Positions 1-7,842 of a stretch of DNA of 28,881 nucleotides are shown here, one piece after another. The position numbers and the translations under genes were made by a program. The stretch is taken from assembly GCA_946885645.1 (NCBI GenBank), contig CAMPGU010000018.1, positions 1 to 28,881 on the forward strand, in the 5' to 3' direction. Under the pieces are notes generated by a model. That model ran no database searches. It saw nothing but the letters and a program-made list of their open reading frames with translations, and was not told the origin of the DNA. The DNA is from an uncultured Haloferula sp. Lineage in GTDB: Bacteria > Verrucomicrobiota > Verrucomicrobiae > Verrucomicrobiales > Akkermansiaceae. The stretch's first letter is position 1; each line of letters opens with the position of its first letter.

Positions 1-52
1 GGTTGAGGCTCCGCTGTCTCCCGGGCTTGGCGGCGGGGGAGGGGGCGCTAAG

Positions 53-1099
53 GTGCCGGGCATGGACGATCCGATGGCACCGCGGCCTCCCCGGCGGAAG
101 CGTTATGCGGGGAAGAACCCGAAACGCTTTGGGGAGAAGTACAAGGAATTCGATCCGGCGCGGCATGCGGAGACGATCGGGAAGGTGCTGGCCTCCGGGA
201 AGACGCCCGCCGGGATGCATGTGCCGATCATGGTGGAGGAGTGCCTGGCCGCGCTGCGCGTGGAACCCGGGCAGACGGGGATCGATGCCACCCTCGGCTA
301 CGGCGGGCACGCGCGGGAGATCCTGGCGAGGATCTCGCCGGGCGGACGTTTGATCGGGCTGGATCTGGACCCGATCGAGCAGCCGAAGACGGAGGCGCGC
401 CTGAGGGCGCTGGGCCACGGGGAGGAGGCTTTCGTGGCGGTGCACTCGAACTACGCGGGCATCCGCAAGGTGTTGCAGGCGCAGGGCTTGGCGGCGGTGG
501 ATTTCATCTTCGCGGACCTCGGCTGCTCCTCGATGCAATACGACGATCCCTCGCGCGGCTTCACCTTCAAATCCGAGGGCCCGCTGGACATGCGGATGAA
601 TCCGCAGCGCGGCATCCCGGCGGCCGATTGGCTGGCGAAGGCGAAGGCACCGAAGCTCGCGGAGGTGCTGCACGGGAATGCCGATGAACCCCGGGCGGAA
701 GTGATCGCGGCGGTACTGGCGGGGAGGAAATTCACGGGAACCCGGGAACTCGCCTCGGCGATCCGGGGAATCCCGGAGGTGGCGAGACTGGATGAGGAGG
801 GAGCCGATCTGACGGTCAGGCGCGTTTTCCAAGCGATCCGGATCGCGGTGAACGAGGAGTTTTCCTCGCTGGAGGCTTTCCTGAGGGATTTGCCCGCGTG
901 CCTGAAACCGGGCGGCCGGGTGGCGGTGCTGAGCTTCCACTCCGGTGAGGACCGGCGGGTGAAGAAGGCCTTCCAAGCCGGCCAGCGCGAGGGCACCTAC
1001 GCCGCGGCGAGCGATGGCGTGATCATCGCCGGTCCCGAGGAGCGGCGTGGCAACCCGCGGAGCACGCCGGCGAAATTGAGGTGGGCGGAGCGGGCCTGA
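53..1099 (+). CDS. rsmH: RsmH/MraW-type 16S rRNA (cytosine-N4)-methyltransferase with N-terminal extension
   Basis: SAM-dependent methyltransferase of the family that N4-methylates C1402 of 16S rRNA. Seen: HVPIMVEECL at residue 56, SAM loop LGYGGH near 81-86, LIGLDLDP, ADLGCSSMQYDDPSRGF followed by GPLDMRMN, RVFQAIRIAVNEE, LKPGGRVAVLSFHSGEDRR, and the C-terminal NPRSTPAKLRWAER. These are the family blocks in order. Family members normally start a few residues before the HVPV block; here about 50 basic residues precede it (RPPRRKRYAGKNPKRFG). The listed start is GTG; ATG codons at 62 and 74 are in frame and would keep most of the extension. The downstream neighbour is not ftsL/ftsI, so the gene lies outside a dcw cluster and could be a second copy. 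Family assignment is firm; the exact target base is inferred. Confidence 0.9.
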   Translation: MPGMDDPMAPRPPRRKRYAGKNPKRFGEKYKEFDPARHAETIGKVLASGKTPAGMHVPIMVEECLAALRVEPGQTGIDATLGYGGHAREILARISPGGRLIGLDLDPIEQPKTEARLRALGHGEEAFVAVHSNYAGIRKVLQAQGLAAVDFIFADLGCSSMQYDDPSRGFTFKSEGPLDMRMNPQRGIPAADWLAKAKAPKLAEVLHGNADEPRAEVIAAVLAGRKFTGTRELASAIRGIPEVARLDEEGADLTVRRVFQAIRIAVNEEFSSLEAFLRDLPACLKPGGRVAVLSFHSGEDRRVKKAFQAGQREGTYAAASDGVIIAGPEERRGNPRSTPAKLRWAERA

Positions 1100-1154
1100 A
1101 GCCGGGCCGTCCTTCATGCTAGCCGGAGGGCGCGCCCGCGGCTTTCCTTGCGGC

Positions 1155-2240
1155 ATGTTCCGTTGCCTCCTTTCCGCGCTCGCGGCGCTTGTGGTTCTGC
1201 CGGTCATGGGTCAGGAAAAGCCGATGACGGTGGAGCAGGCGAGCGGGTTCGTGAAACTGGCCCTGGCGGGGATCGACCGCGAGTATCCGAACAAGACCGG
1301 CCACGTCACCACCGGGCCGGATGACCTGAAGTCGCCGCGCGCGATGCACCCGGTCTTCTACGGTCATTTCGATTGGCATTCCTCCGTTCACGGGCACTGG
1401 ACGCTGGTGCGCCTGTTGAAGGGATTCCCGCAGGCACCTTTCGCGCCGGAGGTGCGGCAGGTCCTCGGGCAGCGCTTCACGCAGGAGGGGCTGGCCAAGG
1501 AAGCCGCGTATTTCGAGGCGAAGGACAACCGGAGCTTCGAGCGCATGTACGGCTGGGCCTGGGCGCTGCGGCTGGCCTTGGAATTGCGCGGATGGGACGA
1601 CGGCGACGGGAAGACCTGGGCGTCGCATTTCGAGGTGCTGGAGAGGCAGATCGTGCTGATGGCAAAGGACTACCTGCCGAAGCTCGATTGGCCGGTGCGC
1701 TGCGGCTTCCATCCGGAGACCGCCTTCCCGCTGGCCCAGATGATCGATTATGCGCGTGCCACGGGAGACGCGGAGTTCGAGCGCCTGCTGCTGGAGAAGG
1801 CGCGTGCCTTCTACGGGAAGGACCGGGATTACCCCGCGGCCTACGAGCCTTCGGGGAACGATTTCTTTTCGCCGGGATTGAATGTGGCCGACCTCATGCG
1901 CCGCGTCCTGCCCCCGGCGGAGTATGGCGCATGGCTGGATGCCTACCTGCCGGGACTCGCGAAGGGGCAGGCGGGAAATCTGCTGACACCCGTGAAGGTG
2001 AGCGATCCCACGGACGGGCACCTGATCCACCTGGCCGGACTGAATCTCAACCGGGCCTGGACCATGCGGGGGATCGCCTCCGCCTTGCCGCATGAGGATC
2101 CGCGAAAGACGGTGCTGCTCGATGCGGCGGCCAAGCATGCGGCCGCCGGGCTGGCGCTCGTTGCGACGGGGCATTACGAGGGCGAGCACTGGCTGGGATC
2201 CTTTGCGGTGTATCTCTTGAGCGGGGTGGGGGCGGAGTGA
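1155..2240 (+). CDS. DUF2891 family secreted protein
   Basis: About 361 residues. The start at ATG 1155 is chosen over an in-frame ATG at 1116 because it opens directly with a signal peptide (MFRCLLSALAALVVLPVMGQ), predicting export. The mature part has the DUF2891 hallmark HPVFYGHFDWHSSVHGHW near residues 59-76, followed by a mostly helical protein rich in Trp, His and acidic residues, as in alpha/alpha-barrel-like folds. Function of the family is unknown to me; the conserved His/Asp/Trp cluster suggests an enzyme or carbohydrate binder, which is inference. It follows rsmH on the same strand with a gap of about 55 bases, with no evident functional tie. Confidence 0.8.
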   Translation: MFRCLLSALAALVVLPVMGQEKPMTVEQASGFVKLALAGIDREYPNKTGHVTTGPDDLKSPRAMHPVFYGHFDWHSSVHGHWTLVRLLKGFPQAPFAPEVRQVLGQRFTQEGLAKEAAYFEAKDNRSFERMYGWAWALRLALELRGWDDGDGKTWASHFEVLERQIVLMAKDYLPKLDWPVRCGFHPETAFPLAQMIDYARATGDAEFERLLLEKARAFYGKDRDYPAAYEPSGNDFFSPGLNVADLMRRVLPPAEYGAWLDAYLPGLAKGQAGNLLTPVKVSDPTDGHLIHLAGLNLNRAWTMRGIASALPHEDPRKTVLLDAAAKHAAAGLALVATGHYEGEHWLGSFAVYLLSGVGAE

Positions 2241-2267
2241 TTCAGGTCGAGTCTCGCTCCGAGACCC

Positions 2268-2290
2268 GTAGGCGCGCTGGTGACAGCGCG
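2268..2290 (+). repeat. REP-like element, copy 1
   Basis: GTAG at 2268-2271 directly precedes a perfect 7-bp stem CGCGCTG (2273-2279) / CAGCGCG (2284-2290) closed by the GNRA-type loop GTGA (2280-2283). A GTAG tetranucleotide 5' of a short palindrome is the classic layout of REP sequences mobilised by RAYT transposases. Copy 2 lies inverted about 55 bases downstream. Confidence 0.6.
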
Positions 2291-2344
2291 GGAAAAATGT
2301 TTCCCTGCGTTCTCCCCGGAGAGGGTGAAACGGGCTCTCCCCAT

Positions 2345-2367
2345 CGCGTTCTCACGAACGCGCCTAC
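2345..2367 (-). repeat. REP-like element, copy 2 (inverted)
   Basis: Read on the minus strand: GTAGG, then stem CGCGTTC, loop GTGA, stem GAACGCG. Loop and GTAGG flank match copy 1 exactly. The stem differs at two base pairs (positions 5 and 7), and both partners have changed so that pairing is kept. Two inverted copies make a BIME-like module between the DUF2891 gene and trhO-rluA. Confidence 0.6.
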
Positions 2368-2517
2368 GGACTGCCGGTAGCGCCGGCCTCACTCTCCCCT
2401 CGGCGGGCGCGCGGGAGGCAGGTCCCTCTCCCTATCCAGACGTCCCCCCCCGGAAAAGCGCTTCCCGCGCGATCTTTCCCCTTTTCCCGCGCGCGTTTCC
2501 CGCTCCACCGTCGCGGC

Positions 2518-4299
2518 GTGCCCGCCGTCACGAATATTTCCGCTTACCGCTTTGCCCGCATGGAGGGGCTGAAGGCTCTGCGCGAACGCCTGATCGCGTT
2601 CTGCAAGGAGCGGGCGTTGAAGGGGACGATCCTCCTCGCCCCGGAGGGGATCAATCTTTTCGTGGCGGGGGATGCCTCCGGGATCGAGGCCCTGCTCGGG
2701 GAATTGCGCGCCCTACCCGGGCTGGAAGACCTGGCGCCGAAGTACAGCGAGAGCGAGGGGCAGCCCTTTTCCCGGATGCTGGTTCGGCTGAAGAAGGAGA
2801 TCATCGCCTTCGGCATCGGGGAGATCGATCCCGCCAGCTACACCTCCCCGCGGATCGAGGCGCGGACGCTGAAGCAATGGCTGGACGAGGGGAAGCCGGT
2901 GATCCTTTACGACACCCGCAACGACTACGAGGTGAAGCTGGGCACCTTCCGCAACGCCATCCCGGCGGGAATCGATCACTTCCGGCATTTTCCGGAGGCG
3001 GTCGCGAAGCTGCCGCAGGAAATGAAGGACGCGCCCGTGGTGACCTTCTGCACCGGCGGCATCCGCTGCGAGAAAGCGGCACCCTTCATGGAGCGCGCGG
3101 GTTTCCGGGAGGTCTATCAATTGGAGGGCGGCATCCTGAAGTACTTCGAGGAAGTCGGCGGCGATCACTACGAGGGCGAGTGCTTCGTCTTCGACCAGCG
3201 CGTGGGCGTGGACCCCGCGCTGAGGGAGACGGGTTCGGCGGTGTGTTTCGCCTGCCAGACGCCGCTGACGGCGGAGGAGCAAGAGGACTCACGCTACGTG
3301 CCGGACCTTTCGTGCCCGCATTGCTATCGCTCGGAGACCGATAAGATGGACGCCCTGATCGCGGAGCGCCACCTCGCCTTGGCGCGGGTGACACAGCCGC
3401 TGCCCGGTAGCCTCCCCTACGAGAACCGTCGGCCGCTCCGGATTCCGGGCGAGCATGACGGCCGGCCGATCCTCGGAGTGCTGGAGGCGGTCTTTCCGCA
3501 CGTGCCCCGGGAGGAATGGTTGAAGCATCTCGCCGCCGGTCATCTGCTGGACGGGCGGGGCTCGCCGGCCTCGCCGGATCAGATCGCGCGGGCGGGAGAA
3601 GAGTGGATGCGGATCTTTCCGGGAACCATCGAGCCACCGGTGAATCCGGACTTGAGGGTGATCCATGAAGACGAGGCGATCCTCGTCCTGAACAAGCCCG
3701 CGCCGCTGCCGATGCATGCATGCGGGCGCTTCAACAGGAACACGCTGACGCATTTCCTGCACGAGGCCTGGCACCCGGCGAAGCCGCGTCCAGCGCACCG
3801 GCTGGATGCGAACACCAGCGGGATCCTGGTCTGCGCGCTCACCCGCCACTACGCGAAGCTGCTGCAGCCGCAATTCACCCGCGGCGAGGTGGAAAAGGTC
3901 TATCTGGCCCGTGTCCACGGGCATCCGCCGCTGGATGAATTTACGGTCGATGCGCCGGTCTCGGATCAGGCCTGTCAGCTCGGTGCCAGGGAAATCGATG
4001 CGGACGGGCTACAGGCGCGGACGGAGTTCCGGGTGATCCGGCGGGATGGGGACGGCACCGCCTTGCTGGAAGCAAGGCCGCTCACCGGCAGGACCCATCA
4101 GATCCGGATTCACCTGTGGCATGAGGGCTATCCGATCCAGGGAGACCCGGCCTATCTGCCGGGACGGCTGCGGGGCGACATGCAGACGCTATCGCCGGAG
4201 GATCCGCCGATGTGCCTGCACGCGTGGAAGCTGGCATTCCGGCATCCCGCGGGCGGGCAGCGGGTGGAATTCGAAGCACCGGTGCCGGGATGGGTGTAG
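2518..4299 (+). CDS. TrhO (YceA) tRNA uridine hydroxylase-RluA pseudouridine synthase fusion
   Basis: 593 residues, two RNA-modification enzymes in one chain. Residues 1-270 match TrhO/YceA, which makes 5-hydroxyuridine at tRNA position 34: ILLAPEGINLFVAG, KYSESEGQPFSRMLVRLKKEI, and a rhodanese active loop CTGGIRCEK with Cys178 and Cys184, then a Cys pair region (CFACQ, SCPHC) near 240-275. Residues about 315-355 look like an S4-type RNA-binding segment. Residues 370-593 are an RluA-family pseudouridine synthase: LNKPAPLPMHACGR, the catalytic HRLDANTSGILV with Asp430, and LTGRTHQIRIHL. The GTG start at 2518 is preferred over Met15 because TrhO homologues need the TNISAYRFA strand. No clear Shine-Dalgarno is seen. 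It is convergent with dmsBC, 16 bases away. The pseudouridine target cannot be read from sequence. Confidence 0.9.
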   Translation: MPAVTNISAYRFARMEGLKALRERLIAFCKERALKGTILLAPEGINLFVAGDASGIEALLGELRALPGLEDLAPKYSESEGQPFSRMLVRLKKEIIAFGIGEIDPASYTSPRIEARTLKQWLDEGKPVILYDTRNDYEVKLGTFRNAIPAGIDHFRHFPEAVAKLPQEMKDAPVVTFCTGGIRCEKAAPFMERAGFREVYQLEGGILKYFEEVGGDHYEGECFVFDQRVGVDPALRETGSAVCFACQTPLTAEEQEDSRYVPDLSCPHCYRSETDKMDALIAERHLALARVTQPLPGSLPYENRRPLRIPGEHDGRPILGVLEAVFPHVPREEWLKHLAAGHLLDGRGSPASPDQIARAGEEWMRIFPGTIEPPVNPDLRVIHEDEAILVLNKPAPLPMHACGRFNRNTLTHFLHEAWHPAKPRPAHRLDANTSGILVCALTRHYAKLLQPQFTRGEVEKVYLARVHGHPPLDEFTVDAPVSDQACQLGAREIDADGLQARTEFRVIRRDGDGTALLEARPLTGRTHQIRIHLWHEGYPIQGDPAYLPGRLRGDMQTLSPEDPPMCLHAWKLAFRHPAGGQRVEFEAPVPGWV

Positions 4300-4315
4300 C
4301 CCCGCGAGTGATTTC

Positions 4316-5908
4316 CTAATGCCGCTTCGGCCCGAAGCTGCCCGGCATCTTCGGCGCATATACGGATTGGAAGAAGAGCTGGCGCTCGAATAGCTCCGAC
4401 GCGAGCAGGAAGAGCAGGGCGAGCCAAGGCTGGATCACCGCTCCGGCGACCGCCAGCAGGGCGAAGGAGAGGCGCAGTCGCATCACACCGTTCAGGGGGC
4501 CGTTCAGCATCCTCGAAACGTGAAGGTCGGTCGTCCACTCCGCATTCCGATCATCCGCGCGGTGGAGAAGCTTCAGCTCGGGGATCATCTTTCCCGCCAC
4601 CGCCGCCACGAAGAGCACCATGGCCAGGGGGGAAGGTGCCGCGATCAGGTGTCCCAAGGCTGCAAAGGAGGCGACGGTCCCGAAGAAACGGGCGGCGGTC
4701 AGCAGGAAGCGCCAGGAAACGCGCCGCGTGTCGTGATAGATCATCACGCTGGTGAAGACGGCGAGCAGGCCGACCGGCAGGACGGACCGGGTAGCCGCCA
4801 CCGCCACGAGATCCTTGAAAGGGAAGTCGGGCAGGAAGGGGAGCGCGGAAAGGAGCAGGGGAATCGGCGCGAACATCGAGAACGCGAGGATCTCCCGCGA
4901 GAGCCAGGAGGTCCGGAGGCCCAGGAAGAAGCGCCATGCCTTCAGGGGATGGCCCAGATGGAGGACGGATGCCCCCATGCCGGCGAAAAACAAGGCCGAG
5001 GCGGCGAGCGTGAGAGCGGTATTGCCGGTGCCGCCCGCCAGGAGCCCGAGGCCCGCTTGGGTGAGCATCAGCATCAGCACGAGCGGCCAGTGGGCGTGCT
5101 CCGGCACCAGGGTCTCCCGGTCCGCCGCCACGGCGGTCTCGGGGATCGTGCGGCCGACATAGCGGGTGGTGGGCAGGGTGATCGCGGGATCCGGTGCGCC
5201 GGGTAGGAAGTCCGGAGCGGGGCCGGCGTTCGCCGTTTCCTGTCCCGTTTTCACCGCCACCTTCACGATGCGGATCGCCTCGGTGGGGCAGGCCTGCACG
5301 CAGGCCGGCGCTTCGCCCTCCGCGAGCCGCTGGTGGCACATGTCGCACTTGCGGACGATGCCGCGCTTCTTCGAGTACTTCGGGACGTCGAAGGGGCACT
5401 TCAGGATGCAGTAGGAGCAGCCGATGCACTGGTCGTCCAGGTGCCGGACGATCCCCGTGTCCTCGTCCTTCTCGTAGGCACCCACGGGGCAGCCGTTCAT
5501 GCAGGCGGGGTCGGCGCAATGGTGGCAGGCCGTGGTGACCGTCTGCTGCCAGCCCGGCGTCGAGCGGCCGCCATGGATCACACCCACGTCCCGCCACGCC
5601 TCGTCGTCATCTAGCCCGTTCAGGGAGTGGCAGGCGGAGACGCAGGCCTTGCAGCCGGTGCAGCGGTCCAGCGAAACCTCGAAGGCATATTGTTCGCCGG
5701 AGCCGGGCTTCGTCAGCGGGATCAGCGAGCGGTAGTGGGGTGCCAGGTCGGGCTCGCTGTCGTGGTAGTCCGCGTAGCGGGCCACCGGCGTCTGCAGCGT
5801 CTTCTGCTCCGCGATGAGGTCGTCGATCAAGGTCCTCACCTCCTGGCTCGGGGCGGCCTGCTTCTTCGCAGCAGGCAGCGCGGGGAGACGTTGGAGGAGG
5901 GAAGACAA
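4316..5908 (-). CDS. 4Fe-4S ferredoxin subunit fused to DmsC-type membrane anchor
   Basis: 530 residues, a DmsB-DmsC fusion that passes electrons between quinol and a partner oxidoreductase. Residues 80-215 carry 16 cysteines in four groups (83/86/89/93, 128/131/136/140, 161/164/167/171, 188/191/203/207), enough for four [4Fe-4S] clusters. Residues about 270-520 form roughly eight membrane helices of the DMSO-reductase anchor type, including LHLGHPLKAWRFFLGLRTSWLSRE. No Tat signal is present, so the clusters probably face the cytoplasm. The gene is last in the nitrate island, 79 bases after nirA, and no molybdopterin subunit is nearby. The TTG start at 5908 has no Shine-Dalgarno. An in-frame TTG at 5830 has AGGAGGT seven bases upstream and is a real alternative. 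Supplying electrons to nitrate reductase or NirA is inference. Confidence 0.85.
   Translation of the reverse strand: MSSLLQRLPALPAAKKQAAPSQEVRTLIDDLIAEQKTLQTPVARYADYHDSEPDLAPHYRSLIPLTKPGSGEQYAFEVSLDRCTGCKACVSACHSLNGLDDDEAWRDVGVIHGGRSTPGWQQTVTTACHHCADPACMNGCPVGAYEKDEDTGIVRHLDDQCIGCSYCILKCPFDVPKYSKKRGIVRKCDMCHQRLAEGEAPACVQACPTEAIRIVKVAVKTGQETANAGPAPDFLPGAPDPAITLPTTRYVGRTIPETAVAADRETLVPEHAHWPLVLMLMLTQAGLGLLAGGTGNTALTLAASALFFAGMGASVLHLGHPLKAWRFFLGLRTSWLSREILAFSMFAPIPLLLSALPFLPDFPFKDLVAVAATRSVLPVGLLAVFTSVMIYHDTRRVSWRFLLTAARFFGTVASFAALGHLIAAPSPLAMVLFVAAVAGKMIPELKLLHRADDRNAEWTTDLHVSRMLNGPLNGVMRLRLSFALLAVAGAVIQPWLALLFLLASELFERQLFFQSVYAPKMPGSFGPKRH
5838..5844 (-). promoter_or_regulatory. Perfect Shine-Dalgarno inside the 5' end of the ferredoxin-anchor gene
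   Basis: Minus strand AGGAGGT, seven bases before an in-frame TTG (5830-5828) that would start the protein at IDDLIAEQKTL. Strong ribosome-binding sites are rare in this window, so this one may mark the true start. It could also be chance coding sequence for Gln-Glu-Val. Confidence 0.35.
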
Positions 5909-5914
5909 GAGACT

Positions 5915-5929
5915 GATTATTGATTATTG
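5915..5929 (+). repeat. AT-rich 15-bp intergenic repeat, copy 1
   Basis: GATTATTGATTATTG, just upstream of the ferredoxin-anchor gene. The exact reverse complement occurs at 25496-25510 in front of gatB, extending to 18 of 19 matches. It stands out against GC-rich surroundings. Confidence 0.5.
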
Positions 5930-5987
5930 TAAATTGAGTAGTGGTCTTGCGGGATGACTCTCCCTGATCGCATTTTGATCGGGCGTC

Positions 5988-7778
5988 TCAGGCCGCGGCT
6001 TTCTCGATCACCAGGCCGCGGAGTTCCTCGACGCTCAGCCTTTGGGTAAAGGTGGCGAAGCTTTCGCCGTCTTCGCGCCGGGCGAGGTAGGTGCAGAGGA
6101 GCTGCTCGATCAATTCCGGGATCTTGTCGAAAGCCACGCCGTTCCAGATCTCGCGGGCGATCGCCTGGGTGTCGTCCATCCCGCCGCCGAGCACGATGTT
6201 GTAGCCATCGACCGTGGAGCCGTCCGCGACCTTCACCCGCGTACCCATCATGCCGATATCGCCGATGTAGTGTTGGGCGCAGGAGTGCTGGCAGCCGGTG
6301 AGGTGGATATTCACGGGCTGGTCGAGGATCATCTTGCTCGCCAGGTGGCTGCCCAGGGTGATCGCGTTGCCCTTGGTATCGGCCGCGGCGTATTTGCAGC
6401 CGCGGCTGCCGGTGCAGGCGATGAGGCCGCCGGTGATCGCGTTGTTGCGGTGGTCGAGGCCGGTGGCCTGGATCGCGGTGATCGCGGCCTGCAGCTTTTC
6501 CTCCGCGATTCCCGGGATGATGAGGTTTTGCCACACCGTCAGGCGGATTTCCCCGCGGCCGAACTCGTCGGCCACGTCGGCCAGCGCGAGCATCTGCGGC
6601 ACCGACATGCGGCCCACCGGTGTCAGCACGCCGATGTAGTGCTTGCCGTCCGTCTGCTGGTGGATGCCCAGGTGGCCGTGCTTTGACTTCGGCAGGGAAG
6701 GCTCGCAGCCCTCGAGCGGGAAGTAACGCATCGGGAAGGCCAGCTTCTTCTGGGTCTCTTCCAGGGTCTTCTCGAAGCCCCAATCGTCCACGAGATACTT
6801 GAGGCGCGCCTTCTTGCGGTTGGTGCGGTCGCCGTTCTCGATGAACACGCGGATCAGGGCGGCGGCGACGGGGATCGTCTCGGCAGGCGTGAGCAGCACG
6901 CCGCAGTCCGTGGCGAATTGCTTGTGGCCGGTGATGCCGCAGAGCTGCATCCGGAAATAAACGCCGGGGGCGATGCCCTGTTCGTTCTCGCCGACCTTCA
7001 CGGCGTAGAAGCCGATGTCGTTGGTATCCGCGCAGACGGAAACCCGGCCGCCGGAGTCGTAGGAGATGTTGAATTTCCGCGGCAGGCCGTAGAGATCGCG
7101 GTTTTTCAGGATGTAGTGATGCATCGCCCGGGCGTAAGGCATCACGTCGATGAGTTCGTCGGGATCGAAGCCCGTGGTGGGGGTGGCGGTGATGTTGCGG
7201 ATGTTATCCGCGCCGGACCCCTGGGATGTCAGGCCCATGTCGGTGAGCGCCATGAGCACGTTCGGCGCGTTCTCCGGCATGATCTCGCGGATCTGGACAT
7301 TGGCCCGGGTGGTGAGGTCGGCGTGCCCCGGGCCCCACTTATCCGCGACCCCGGCCAACCCGCGGAGCTGATCGCTGGTGAGCGAGCCGCCGGCGATGCG
7401 GCAGCGGAGCATCAAGCTCTCCTGCGCGGGCGAGACGAAAAAGAGGCCGTGGAACTTGTAGCGGAAGACGTCCCCGTCTTTCGGGAACTCTCCGGCGGCG
7501 GCATTGGCCAGGATGGCATCGTAGCAATCCAGCCCGTGCTGCTCGTATTTGATCCGCTCTTCCTTGCAGAGATCCTCGAGCGGCGTGCCGAAAACACTCT
7601 GCTCGGGCTCGTGCGTGAAACGTCGTTCCCCGTCCTGACCGAGAAATGGCAGTTCCCGCCCCTGCAGGATGCCGGAGACGAATCCGGAGAGGTAGGAGGT
7701 CTGTTCGGCGCTGAAGCCGGAGTCGCTGAGATTGACCATAACGAGGTTTTGTTCAGCGTTAGGAAAAGCATCCGGCAT
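5988..7778 (-). CDS. nirA: Ferredoxin-type assimilatory nitrite reductase (siroheme)
   Basis: Six-electron reduction of nitrite to ammonium in the cytoplasm, using siroheme and one [4Fe-4S] cluster. Seen: two nitrite/sulfite reductase half-domains, the first with [13 protein letters not shown] and the second with [14 protein letters not shown]. The cluster motif is ACTGSRGCK plus [10 protein letters not shown], giving Cys455, 461, 496 and 500 (CX5C...CX3C). At 596 residues it is slightly long for NirA. There is no NirB-type NADH-binding domain, so electrons come from a ferredoxin; the adjacent ferredoxin-anchor protein is a candidate donor. Met14 (ATG at 7739) may be the true start: it begins nearer the conserved [12 protein letters not shown] and leaves the GTGCCAA box at 7786 in the leader, 46 bases upstream. 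Neither start has a good Shine-Dalgarno. A sulfite reductase is less likely given the neighbours. Confidence 0.9.
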   Translation of the reverse strand: MPDAFPNAEQNLVMVNLSDSGFSAEQTSYLSGFVSGILQGRELPFLGQDGERRFTHEPEQSVFGTPLEDLCKEERIKYEQHGLDCYDAILANAAAGEFPKDGDVFRYKFHGLFFVSPAQESLMLRCRIAGGSLTSDQLRGLAGVADKWGPGHADLTTRANVQIREIMPENAPNVLMALTDMGLTSQGSGADNIRNITATPTTGFDPDELIDVMPYARAMHHYILKNRDLYGLPRKFNISYDSGGRVSVCADTNDIGFYAVKVGENEQGIAPGVYFRMQLCGITGHKQFATDCGVLLTPAETIPVAAALIRVFIENGDRTNRKKARLKYLVDDWGFEKTLEETQKKLAFPMRYFPLEGCEPSLPKSKHGHLGIHQQTDGKHYIGVLTPVGRMSVPQMLALADVADEFGRGEIRLTVWQNLIIPGIAEEKLQAAITAIQATGLDHRNNAITGGLIACTGSRGCKYAAADTKGNAITLGSHLASKMILDQPVNIHLTGCQHSCAQHYIGDIGMMGTRVKVADGSTVDGYNIVLGGGMDDTQAIAREIWNGVAFDKIPELIEQLLCTYLARREDGESFATFTQRLSVEELRGLVIEKAAA

Positions 7779-7785
7779 GCGCGGG

Positions 7786-7800
7786 GTGCCAAAGCGGCGG
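7786..7800. promoter_or_regulatory. GTGCCAA box upstream of nirA
   Basis: GTGCCAAAGCGGCGG on the plus strand matches the nrtA leader box at 12594-12608 at 13 of 15 positions. It lies 46 bases before the Met14 start of nirA; the nrtA box lies 50 bases before the nrtA start. It is a candidate shared regulator site or promoter element. Confidence 0.35.
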
Positions 7801-7842
7801 GAAAAGGGATGAATTTGCCGTCATCCGAACGATGAATCCGGC

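Larger units (their letters stand above)
2241..2517. other. Intergenic region rich in hairpins (BIME-like)
   Basis: No gene is supported here. Hairpins seen: GTCTCG-CTC-CGAGAC at 2251-2265, a REP-like unit at 2268-2290, TCTCC-CC-GGAGA at 2311-2322, an inverted REP-like unit at 2345-2367, and GCCGG-TAGCG-CCGGC at 2373-2387. The rest up to the trhO-rluA start is C-rich with no clear promoter. Confidence 0.7.
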
